A DNA stretch of 6,429 nt from an uncultured Clostridia bacterium (GTDB lineage Bacteria; Bacillota; Clostridia; Oscillospirales; CAG-272). The notes beneath the pieces were generated by a model. It made no database searches. It was not told where the DNA came from and saw only the letters and a list, made by a program, of their open reading frames with translations. The position numbers and the translations under genes are program-made. Every line of letters starts with the position of its first letter. Position 1 is the stretch's first letter. Below, piece by piece: positions 1 through 5,424 of this stretch. The stretch lies in the NCBI GenBank assembly GCA_904502015.1, contig CAJGEA010000107.1:1-6429 (forward strand). Reading direction: 5' to 3'.

Positions 1-861
1 GTCGTCGCCTGCATCCAGCGCAAAGCCGGGCTCCTCGGCACCACCGAGGGTCGCGGCAGACTGCTCTACGCCCTTCCCCACGCAAATGCGGGAGATCTGA
101 CGGGCGATGCGGTGGATCTCGGTCAAGCGCATGCCGCTCTCGATACCGTAGCGTGCGCCGCAATCCTTGAGGATACCCGCAAACGCCTCCAGCGACACGC
201 AAGCGCCGTCCACGGCAGTCTTGACGGCATCCGCACCTGCTCGCACCGCCAAAATAGCGGCGGCAGACGCCATATCGTTCTTATCGTCGCAGGAAACGCC
301 CACGGGACGGCCTACCGCCTCGGTGATCTCAGCGACGAAGGCGGCAAACTCGTCGGGAAGCATCTCGCCCGCGCTCTCGCATACCGACAGAGAGCCGGCA
401 CCTGCCTCCACGGCGGCGCGCAAAGCCGCCTCCAGCACCGTGCGGTCGGCACGGGTGGCATCCACGGCGCAGAATTCTACGTCGGCAACTGCCGCACGGG
501 CACTCGCCACCGCCTTGCCGATCCACTCGATCATCTTGGCAGGCTTTTTATGACAGGTGTACTCCATGCCCACGGGGGACACGGGAAGCTCAATGCGGAT
601 GCGGGGATGCTTGGCGGCAGAGAGTGCCTGCGCCGCCAGATCAATGCTCTCGGCGGTCAGCCCTGCGGCGACCGACAGAACAGCATTGCCGACAAAGGAG
701 GACACCGTGCGCACCAGCAGGATGTCGGTCTTGGGGCTGTCCACGGCGGGCAACTCAATCACGTCCACCTGCAGTCGGTCAAGCTGGCGAACGATCTCCA
801 TCTTCTCCTTAAAGCTAAAGGTACAGTTCTCACGGCAAAGCGTGCGGTCGGCAATTCTCAT
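1..861 (-). CDS. LeuA-like (HMGL/DRE-TIM family) protein with substituted active site, C-terminus beyond window
   Basis: The 287 residues in the window resemble the TIM-barrel domain of 2-isopropylmalate/homocitrate synthases. N-terminal residues 3-38 fit the family's start (DRTL at 5-8, FKEK at 17-20, VDVIELP at 32-38), SPVGMEY lies at 95-101, and VEFCAVDATR at 128-137 matches the LeuA signature VEFSAEDATR. The expected catalytic residues are missing. The family's TLRDGEQ is TLCRENC here, which loses the catalytic Arg and metal-ligand Asp. The metal-binding HCHND aligns with SCDDK at 190-194, and the conserved His of SPIHMEY is Gly98. The start ATG has AAAGG 11 bases upstream; no other in-frame start fits better. 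It follows a leucine T-box and its own promoter, so leucine-responsive expression is expected. Family membership is fairly sure. Synthase activity is doubtful: it may be a pseudoenzyme, a regulatory partner of a true LeuA, or a diverged aldolase-type enzyme. The frame is intact, so it does not look like a decaying pseudogene. Confidence 0.75.
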   Translation of the reverse strand, partial: MRIADRTLCRENCTFSFKEKMEIVRQLDRLQVDVIELPAVDSPKTDILLVRTVSSFVGNAVLSVAAGLTAESIDLAAQALSAAKHPRIRIELPVSPVGMEYTCHKKPAKMIEWIGKAVASARAAVADVEFCAVDATRADRTVLEAALRAAVEAGAGSLSVCESAGEMLPDEFAAFVAEITEAVGRPVGVSCDDKNDMASAAAILAVRAGADAVKTAVDGACVSLEAFAGILKDCGARYGIESGMRLTEIHRIARQISRICVGKGVEQSAATLGGAEEPGFALDAGDD

Positions 862-903
862 GACTTGATTTTCCTTTCATGCATCAAAATGGCAACAGAA
901 TAC

Positions 904-947
904 AAAAGCCCCGGGGGATCTCATGTCGCGCATAAGATCCTCCGGGG
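904..947 (-). terminator. T-box regulatory terminator hairpin
   Basis: On the minus-strand RNA, arms 947-935 and 921-909 pair over 13 positions with a single A-C mismatch (941/915). Four further pairs extend the stem at 934-931/925-922, one of them a U-G wobble, around a five-base loop. Four U residues follow at 907-904. The U tract is short for an intrinsic terminator. Its position just after the T-box antiterminator sequence and 43 bases before the start codon is what a transcription-attenuating T-box needs. Confidence 0.8.
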
Positions 948-1200
948 ACGAAAAAACTCGCGGTACCACCCCGGTTACCTTCCCCTCCGACGTTGCGGCA
1001 GGAAGATCACCTTATCGAAGCCTATCAGCTTCTCTGTCACGGTAACGGGACAAACCGGAGACACTTACTGGCCCGCAGGCGTTGGGCATCTCTGCTCAGG
1101 AACGAGACTTACTTTACCCTGTGTGTCGGCTCGCACCACCCACCGACTCTCTGAAAGCACTGATAGATAAAGAATAATTCCTTCATTGCATTTCTGTATT
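908..1200 (-). promoter_or_regulatory. T-box riboswitch, leucine specific (CTC specifier)
   Basis: The leader senses uncharged tRNA and controls the downstream LeuA-like gene. The hallmark T-box sequence GGGGTGGTACCGCG lies at 972-959; its TGGT would pair with the NCCA end of a tRNA with discriminator A, as expected for tRNA-Leu. Upstream, stem I shows a distal CAGAGAGTCGG... arm (around 1153) facing a GGTGCGAGCCGAC arm (around 1137-1125). The 3' side of its base has the conserved TGAGC at 1098-1094. Counting five bases back from TGAGC, the spacing in the well-studied glyQS leader, gives CTC at 1106-1104, a leucine codon followed by a purine. The terminator follows at 947-904. Class assignment is secure from the T-box sequence. 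The leucine assignment rests on the spacing argument but agrees with the downstream gene. Confidence 0.93.
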
Positions 1201-1206
1201 GGGTGT

Positions 1207-1235
1207 ATTATAGCACAACCGCATCGGTTTGTCAA
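1207..1235 (-). promoter_or_regulatory. Consensus vegetative (SigA-type) promoter for the T-box leader
   Basis: A perfect -35 TTGACA at 1235-1230 and a perfect -10 TATAAT at 1212-1207 are separated by exactly 17 bases. Transcription would begin near 1200, just upstream of stem I of the T-box. A fully consensus promoter fits constitutive initiation with all control exerted by leader attenuation. It lies downstream of the ilvE terminator, so the LeuA-like gene is an independent transcription unit. Confidence 0.92.
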
Positions 1236-1268
1236 GGGTTTTCCCTAAAAAATGTTTGCCTATCTAAC

Positions 1269-1308
1269 AAAAAAACGGTGTGGTCGCGCCGTAGCGCAGC
1301 CACACCGT
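1269..1308 (-). terminator. Rho-independent terminator of ilvE
   Basis: On the minus strand, ACGGTGTGG (1308-1300) pairs perfectly with CCACACCGT (1283-1275). An inner GCGC/GCGC pairing closes a TACG loop, and a run of seven U follows (1275-1269). It begins 11 bases past the ilvE stop codon. It ends the upstream unit before the promoter at 1235. Confidence 0.93.
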
Positions 1309-1319
1309 ATGCGAGTGAA

Positions 1320-2381
1320 TTACAGCTCCACGATCCAGCCGTGGGTGTCCTCGATCTTACCCCACTGGATGCCGGTGAGGGTATCGTACAGATGCTGGGT
1401 GACCTTGCCGATCTCGCCGTTCGACACGGTGTACTTGACACCCTTGTAGCACAGCTCACCGATGGGGGAGACGACAGCCGCCGTACCCGTACCCCACGCT
1501 TCTTCCAGCGTGCCGTTCTCCATAGCCTCTTCCAGCTCGTCGATGGAGAGCAGGCGCTCGCTGACCTTGTAGCCCTCGGCGCGGAGCACCTCCAGGCAGG
1601 ACATACGGGTGATACCGGGGAGAATGGAGCCCGACAGCATGGGAGTGACGATCTCGCCATTGATCTTGAACATGACGTTCATAGCACCGACTTCCTCGAT
1701 GTACTTGCGGTCAACGCCGTCCAGCCAGAGAACCTGCGAGTAGCCCTTCTTGGCAGCGCGGTCACCCGCGCGGTTGGAGGCGGCGTAGTTACCGCCGCAC
1801 TTGGCGTAGCCCGTACCGCCGCGAACGGCGCGGACGTCCTCGTCCTCGATCATGATCTTGACGGGGTTGATACCCTCCTTGTAGTAGCTGCCTACGGGAG
1901 ATGCGATGATGACAAACGTAGCGTGTTCTACCGAGTGAACGCCCAGGCTCTCGTCGTTACCGAACAGGAAGGGACGGAGGTAGAGGGACGTACCGGGTGC
2001 AGAGGGAGTCCAATCCTGCTCGCAACGCACGAACTCGGTCAGCACCTCCATAGCGAGATCCTCGGGGATCTCGGGCAGGCACAGACGCTCGGCGGAGCGG
2101 TTCAAACGGCGGATGTTCTCGATGGGACGGAACATCTGTACCTTGCCGTCTGCACGGCGATAGGCCTTCAGACCCTCAAAGATCTCCGAGCCGTAATGCA
2201 GAACGGTGGAAGCAGGATGCAGTGCGATGGGAGCAAAAGGAACGATGCGGGCATCGTGCCAGCCCTTGTCAGGCGTGTAGTCCATAAGGAACATGTGGTC
2301 GGTAAAGATCTTGCCAAAGCCCAGCGTGGACGCATCGGGCTTCTCCTTGGGGCAAGTCGTCTTGGTAACAGAAATATTCAT
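1320..2381 (-). CDS. ilvE: Branched-chain amino acid aminotransferase (class IV, BCAT type)
   Basis: A PLP enzyme that reversibly transfers the amino group between glutamate and the 2-oxoacids of valine, leucine and isoleucine in the cytosol. At 353 residues it matches the longer BCAT subgroup (about 340-365). Visible landmarks are LHYGSEIFEGLKAYR at 61-75, LYLRPFLFG at 133-141, the Schiff-base lysine K194 in GTGYAKCGGNYAAS, EEVGAMNVMF at 229-238 as the cofactor-phosphate region, and a GTGTAA turn with IGELCYKG near the C-terminus. The start ATG has AAAGG nine bases upstream. A strong terminator follows the stop. The gene lies downstream of the VOR-type operon on the same strand, across a gap of four hairpins. 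I see no clear promoter of its own, so it may depend partly on readthrough. The VOR genes use the same 2-oxoacids IlvE makes, which supports a shared pathway. It is very unlikely to be a D-amino-acid aminotransferase given the BCAT-specific blocks. Confidence 0.95.
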   Translation of the reverse strand: MNISVTKTTCPKEKPDASTLGFGKIFTDHMFLMDYTPDKGWHDARIVPFAPIALHPASTVLHYGSEIFEGLKAYRRADGKVQMFRPIENIRRLNRSAERLCLPEIPEDLAMEVLTEFVRCEQDWTPSAPGTSLYLRPFLFGNDESLGVHSVEHATFVIIASPVGSYYKEGINPVKIMIEDEDVRAVRGGTGYAKCGGNYAASNRAGDRAAKKGYSQVLWLDGVDRKYIEEVGAMNVMFKINGEIVTPMLSGSILPGITRMSCLEVLRAEGYKVSERLLSIDELEEAMENGTLEEAWGTGTAAVVSPIGELCYKGVKYTVSNGEIGKVTQHLYDTLTGIQWGKIEDTHGWIVEL

Positions 2382-2414
2382 GACAAATCGCCTTTCATGT
2401 ATATGGAATTATTA

Positions 2415-2568
2415 TTTGGGGCTTCGCCCCAAACCCCACAAGAAAACTTCTTGAAAGAAGTTTTCTTGACTTTCAAGAACTTTATAAAATAATTTCAGAA
2501 AAGTTTTTAGGAGTCCAGAACCCTTTTTTCAAAAAGGGTTCTGGTGGGGCATGGGGCAACGCCCCATG
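2415..2568. repeat. Array of four tandem hairpins between the VOR-type operon and ilvE
   Basis: Four perfect inverted repeats fill this AT-rich gap. H1 has arms 2415-2422/2426-2433 (TTTGGGGC, loop TTC). H2 has arms 2439-2451/2456-2468 (13 bp, loop TGAA). H3 has arms 2515-2528/2531-2544 (CCAGAACCCTTTTT). H4 has arms 2550-2557/2561-2568 (CATGGGGC, loop AAC). H1 and H4 share the GGGGC/GCCCC core and bracket the array. CTTTCAAG at 2470-2477 is also complementary to CTTGAAAG at 2450-2457, so H2 has an alternative fold. No hairpin is followed by a clean U tract, so classic intrinsic termination is not evident. The layout suggests an interspersed palindromic element or an mRNA 3'-end stabiliser for the upstream operon. 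The similarity to repeats in related gut clostridia is my recollection and unverified here. Confidence 0.8.
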
Positions 2569-2576
2569 AAACGCTC

Positions 2577-3110
2577 TTAATAGTTCGCGCCCAGCAGAAG
2601 CGCCTTGCGGTTGATTTCCAGCATATCGGCGCGCTTAGCCGAGATGACCTTCGCGAGGGCGGCGTCAACGCCTGCCTCATCGAACTCACCGATAGCGGCG
2701 AGGATCTTACCCACGAGGATCATGTTACCCAGCGTGGGGAAGCCGTTTTCACCCGCGAGACGGGTTGCGGGAACGGCGAATGCCTTGACGTCGGTACGGG
2801 TCAGGGGTCGCTCGATCAGGGAGGAATCGTAGAAGATCATGCCGCCGGGCTTGACCGACTGCTCGTAGCGGTCCAGCGAGGGCAGGTTCATAGCGACCAG
2901 AATGTCGGGGCGAGCCACGATGGGAGAACCCACCTGACCGTCGGACACGATGATGCCACAGCTGGCGGTACCGCCGCGCATCTCGGGGCCGTAGGAGGGC
3001 AGCCAGCTGACCTGCTTCCCTTCCATCAGACCCTTGTAGGCAATGAATTTACCGGCAAACAGAATGCCCTGTCCGCCAAAGCCCGAAAAGAGAAATTCCT
3101 TGGTGCTCAT
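2577..3110 (-). CDS. 2-oxoacid:ferredoxin oxidoreductase, gamma subunit (VOR/KOR type)
   Basis: The small catalytic-domain subunit of a four-subunit 2-oxoacid:ferredoxin oxidoreductase. In this superfamily the gamma domain is thought to take part in CoA binding and acyl transfer at the interface with the core subunit. At 177 residues it is the usual length for a stand-alone gamma subunit. The diagnostic GFGGQG sits at 10-15, followed by the conserved SYGPEMRGGTASC at 39-51 and a P-rich strand around VARPDILVAMN. The ATG overlaps the preceding stop in TAATG, with AAGGAGG seven bases upstream, so it is translationally coupled to the TPP subunit. It is the last gene of the operon; a hairpin array follows. 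Subunit type is secure. Substrate cannot be read from this subunit, and names vary between organisms (VorC, KorC, gamma), so I give no symbol. Confidence 0.92.
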   Translation of the reverse strand: MSTKEFLFSGFGGQGILFAGKFIAYKGLMEGKQVSWLPSYGPEMRGGTASCGIIVSDGQVGSPIVARPDILVAMNLPSLDRYEQSVKPGGMIFYDSSLIERPLTRTDVKAFAVPATRLAGENGFPTLGNMILVGKILAAIGEFDEAGVDAALAKVISAKRADMLEINRKALLLGANY

Positions 3111-3868
3111 TAGTTTTCCTCCTTCTCTGCAGCGGCGGTGCGATCCTTATACACGCCGAGGGGGTAATAGGGGATCATCTTCTCGTCCACCCACTTGAGG
3201 GCGGCCTGAGGCGTCATACCCCAGTTGGTGGGGCAGGTAGACAGAACCTCGATCAGCGAGAAGCCCTTACCGTCGAGCTGGTTCTGGAACGCCTTTTTGA
3301 TGGCCTTCTTGGCGGCGCGGATGTTCTTGACGTTGTTGACCGTAACACGCTCGAGGTACTCGGGGCCATCCAGCGTAGACAGCATCTCGCACACACGGAT
3401 GGGGAAACCGCAGTGCTTGACGTCACGACCGTAGGGAGAGGTCTGGGTGACCTGACCGGGCAGAGAGGTGGGAGCCATCTGACCGCCGGTCATACCGTAG
3501 ATCGCGTTGTTGATGAAGATCACGGTGATGTTCTCGTTACGGGCGGCGGCGTGAACGGTTTCTGCCATACCGATGGAGGCAAGGTCACCGTCACCCTGAT
3601 AAGTAAAGACAATATTCTCGGGCAGAGCGCGCTTGACACCCGTCGCAATCGCGGGTGCGCGACCGTGAGCCGCCTCGATCATATCGCAGTTGAAGTAGTT
3701 GTATGCCATAACCGAGCATCCGACGGGGGCGATACCAACGGTTCTGCCCTCGATGCCCAGCTCATCCATGACCTCGGCTACCAGACGGTGAACGATACCG
3801 TGGGTACAGCCGGGGCAGTAATGGAGCGGAATATCGTTGAGTGCGTGAGGCTTATCGAAAACGACCAT
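3110..3868 (-). CDS. 2-oxoacid:ferredoxin oxidoreductase, thiamine-pyrophosphate (beta) subunit
   Basis: This subunit binds thiamine pyrophosphate and carries the decarboxylation/carboxylation chemistry at the interface with the core subunit. At 252 residues it matches the short KOR/VOR beta class. Motifs in order are YCPGCTHG at 17-24 (a CxxC typical of the class), VGCSV at 49-53, the TPP/Mg-binding GDGDLASIG at 92-100, and NNAIYGMTGGQ at 120-130, which completes the GDG...NN cofactor motif. An STCPTNWGM block lies near the C-terminus. Start and stop both overlap their neighbours in TAATG, with GGAGGT eight bases before the start, so coupling within the operon is tight. The short length and lack of extra FeS motifs argue against a pyruvate:ferredoxin oxidoreductase beta chain (usually about 300 residues). 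It could serve 2-oxoglutarate or branched 2-oxoacids; context favours the latter. Confidence 0.93.
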   Translation of the reverse strand: MVVFDKPHALNDIPLHYCPGCTHGIVHRLVAEVMDELGIEGRTVGIAPVGCSVMAYNYFNCDMIEAAHGRAPAIATGVKRALPENIVFTYQGDGDLASIGMAETVHAAARNENITVIFINNAIYGMTGGQMAPTSLPGQVTQTSPYGRDVKHCGFPIRVCEMLSTLDGPEYLERVTVNNVKNIRAAKKAIKKAFQNQLDGKGFSLIEVLSTCPTNWGMTPQAALKWVDEKMIPYYPLGVYKDRTAAAEKEEN

Positions 3869-4935
3869 TAGTTGTTACCTCCGTTCTTTGCAGCAAGTTT
3901 GATGCTCTCCAGCACCTGCTCGGGGGACGGGATCATACCGCCCGCGCGGTTGCAGAGGGTGACGGGAGCGCGGCCCTCGGTGGCAAGCATCACGTCCTCG
4001 ATCATCTGACCCATGGACAGCTCGACCGAGATGTAGGACTTGACGGTGCTCAGGGACTCCTTAAATGCCTTCTTGGGGAAGGGCCACAGAGTGATGGGAC
4101 GGATCATGCCCACCTTGATGCCCAGCTCACGGGCGGCATCGATAGCATTGCGGGATACGCGGGCGGCGATACCGAACGCGGCGATGCAGATCTCGGCGTC
4201 CTCCATGCGGTAGGACTCGTACATGACCTCGTTTTCCTCAATGATCTTGTACTTCTCGTAGCGCTTGAAGTTGAGATCCTCCAGCTCCTCGGGCACGAGG
4301 GAGAGGGAGTTGACGATGTTGTGGGGACGTTCCAGCTTGGTACCCGTGGTAGCCCAGGGCTTCTCGGGGGAGGGCTTGACGTCGAAATTCAGGGACACGG
4401 GCTCCATCATCTGGCCCATGGTACCGTCCGCCAGAATCATGGCGGTCATGCGGTACTGGTCAGCCAGTTCAAAGCCACGGACGGTCAGCTCGGCCATCTC
4501 CTGCACCGAGGAGGGAGCCAGCACGATCATACGGAAGTCGCCGTGACCGCCTGCCTTGGTAGCCTGGAAGTAGTCCGACTGGGAGGGCTGGATACCGCCG
4601 AGACCGGGGCCGCCGCGCTGGACGTTGACCACCAGGGAAGGCAGATCAGCACCTGCGAGGTAGGACAGACCCTCGCTCTTGAGGGAGATTCCGGGGGAGG
4701 AGGAGGAGGTCATGACGCGCAGACCCGTGGAAGCCACGCCGTAGACCATATTGATCGCGGCGACCTCACTCTCGGCCTGCAGGAACGTACCGCCGATCTT
4801 GGGCATACGCTTTGCCATGTATGCGGCGATCTCGGTCTGGGGGGTGATGGGATAACCGAAGTAGAAGCGGCAGCCTGCCATAATGGCGGCCTCTGCAATG
4901 GCTTCGTTGCCTTTCATCAATACCTTATCTGCCAT
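3868..4935 (-). CDS. vorB: 2-oxoacid:ferredoxin oxidoreductase core (alpha) subunit, VorB type
   Basis: The core subunit contains the pyrimidine-binding half of the TPP site and the transketolase C-terminal-like domain. At 355 residues it fits the VorB group (3-methyl-2-oxobutanoate dehydrogenase subunit), as does its opening MADKVLMKGNEAIAEAAI. Landmarks are GYPITPQTE at 27-35, LQAESEVAAINMVYG at 52-66 with the conserved Glu that activates TPP, MTSSSSPGISL at 75-85, and RGGPGLGGIQPSQSDY at 107-122. A C-terminal Rossmann-like domain includes IRPITLWPFP. I place the start at ATG 4935, because AAAGGAG lies ten bases upstream of it but only one base upstream of the in-frame GTG at 4944. The stop overlaps the next start. 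The branched-chain assignment rests on resemblance to VorB sequences and the nearby ilvE; 2-oxoglutarate remains possible. Confidence 0.92.
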   Translation of the reverse strand: MADKVLMKGNEAIAEAAIMAGCRFYFGYPITPQTEIAAYMAKRMPKIGGTFLQAESEVAAINMVYGVASTGLRVMTSSSSPGISLKSEGLSYLAGADLPSLVVNVQRGGPGLGGIQPSQSDYFQATKAGGHGDFRMIVLAPSSVQEMAELTVRGFELADQYRMTAMILADGTMGQMMEPVSLNFDVKPSPEKPWATTGTKLERPHNIVNSLSLVPEELEDLNFKRYEKYKIIEENEVMYESYRMEDAEICIAAFGIAARVSRNAIDAARELGIKVGMIRPITLWPFPKKAFKESLSTVKSYISVELSMGQMIEDVMLATEGRAPVTLCNRAGGMIPSPEQVLESIKLAAKNGGNN

Positions 4936-4940
4936 GTCGC

Positions 4941-5159
4941 TCACTCTCCTTTCTCCACTTTAATGATGCAATCGGGGCACATGGTGGCGCAGAAGGCGCA
5001 ACCGATGCAGTCGTCCTCGCGCGCGGCGATGACGGGATGGTGACCCTTCTTGTTGATGCGGTCGCTTGCCAGCTCAAGCACGTGCTTGGGGCAAACGTCC
5101 ACGCAAAGGCCACAGCCCTTGCAGTTATCGGTCTTAAAGGTTAACGTACATTTTGCCAT
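4941..5159 (-). CDS. 2-oxoacid:ferredoxin oxidoreductase delta subunit, 2[4Fe-4S] ferredoxin
   Basis: The electron-transfer subunit of the complex, passing electrons between the catalytic subunits and external ferredoxin. At 72 residues it carries two four-cysteine motifs: CKGCGLCVDVCP (Cys 13, 16, 19, 23) and CIGCAFCATMCPDC (Cys 51, 54, 57, 61), each ending in the CP that marks a [4Fe-4S] ligand set. An extra Cys64 and Cys4 are present. The lysine- and histidine-rich linker NKKGHHP at 36-42 sits between the clusters, as in KorD/VorD subunits. AAAGGAG at 5174-5168 lies eight bases before the ATG. It opens the operon, and its stop lies just upstream of the vorB start at 4935. A ferredoxin-first gene order is common in clostridial VOR/KOR operons. 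Confidence 0.93.
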   Translation of the reverse strand: MAKCTLTFKTDNCKGCGLCVDVCPKHVLELASDRINKKGHHPVIAAREDDCIGCAFCATMCPDCIIKVEKGE

Positions 5160-5206
5160 AACTTTATCTCCTTTATGTGATGGGGAAAATGCGGATATTA
5201 TGTCGA

Positions 5207-5228
5207 CCCGATCGGCTCTGCGACCGGG
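5207..5228 (-). promoter_or_regulatory. Leader hairpin or operator upstream of the VOR-type operon
   Basis: Minus-strand bases 5228-5221 (CCCGGTCG) pair with 5214-5207 (CGATCGGG) around a six-base loop CAGAGC. The eight pairs include one G-U wobble, which exists only in the minus-strand RNA. An AT-rich stretch with a -10-like CATAAT follows about 30 bases before the ribosome binding site, but I find no -35 at the right spacing. The structure could be an RNA hairpin in the leader, a repressor site, or a terminator remnant; its role is unknown. Confidence 0.45.
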
Positions 5229-5274
5229 AGGAATTCAAGTAGTACCTTGTTTCTTCTAAAACGTAACAGGATTA

Positions 5275-5371
5275 GTCATCCTGAGCGCCGCCGCGAAGCG
5301 GCAAGTCGAAGGATCACCTTATCCGGCAAGAGATCCTTCGGCTACGGGCTACGCCCTTCGCTCAGGATGAC
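5275..5371. repeat. 97-bp MITE/REP-like palindromic element
   Basis: The outer arms are a perfect 13-bp inverted repeat: GTCATCCTGAGCG at 5275-5287 and CGCTCAGGATGAC at 5359-5371. Inside is a second perfect 9-bp pair, CGAAGGATC at 5307-5315 with GATCCTTCG at 5332-5340, plus a small GCCGC-GAA-GCGGC hairpin at 5290-5302. The element therefore folds as a stem with side hairpins. It has no coding capacity. The CATCCTGAGCG...GAAGGATC theme is a known kind of interspersed palindromic repeat in many bacterial genomes (recalled, not searched). It lies between the ATPase and the VOR-type operon, where it could attenuate readthrough or mark a non-autonomous insertion. No target-site duplication is obvious. 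Confidence 0.85.
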
Positions 5372-5424
5372 CGCTCACGCTCGGGAAAGTGAAAACCATT
5401 ACATGAAACAGGGTAGTAGTGGGA

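Noticed and set aside
112..1170. Plus-strand open frame across the LeuA-like gene and its leader
   Set aside because: It is antisense to both the conserved barrel protein and the structured T-box, and shows no domain or ribosome binding site support.
1203..2492. Long plus-strand open frame (about 429 codons) opposite ilvE
   Set aside because: It mirrors the ilvE frame in GC-rich DNA. Its product has no recognisable domain, while the minus strand gives a complete BCAT with its PLP lysine.
2515..2544. Simple rho-independent terminator of the VOR-type operon
   Set aside because: The 14-bp stem is strong, but neither strand has a U tract after it; the T runs lie inside the arms. Termination here is possible but not shown.
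3841..5043. Long plus-strand open frame (about 400 codons) opposite the vorB-type gene
   Set aside because: The product is low-complexity, rich in Gly, His, Asp and Leu, and antisense to a clearly conserved core subunit. It also spans the gene boundaries of the real operon.
2577..5159. Reading the four-gene operon as pyruvate:ferredoxin oxidoreductase
   Set aside because: The TPP subunit is too short, the core subunit opens like VorB, and ilvE lies nearby. A 2-oxoglutarate enzyme is not excluded.
5275..5371. tRNA or other cloverleaf RNA gene
   Set aside because: The fold is built from nested palindromes. It lacks the T-loop GTTCRA motif and CCA-type acceptor layout, and the arms are symmetric as in a mobile palindrome.
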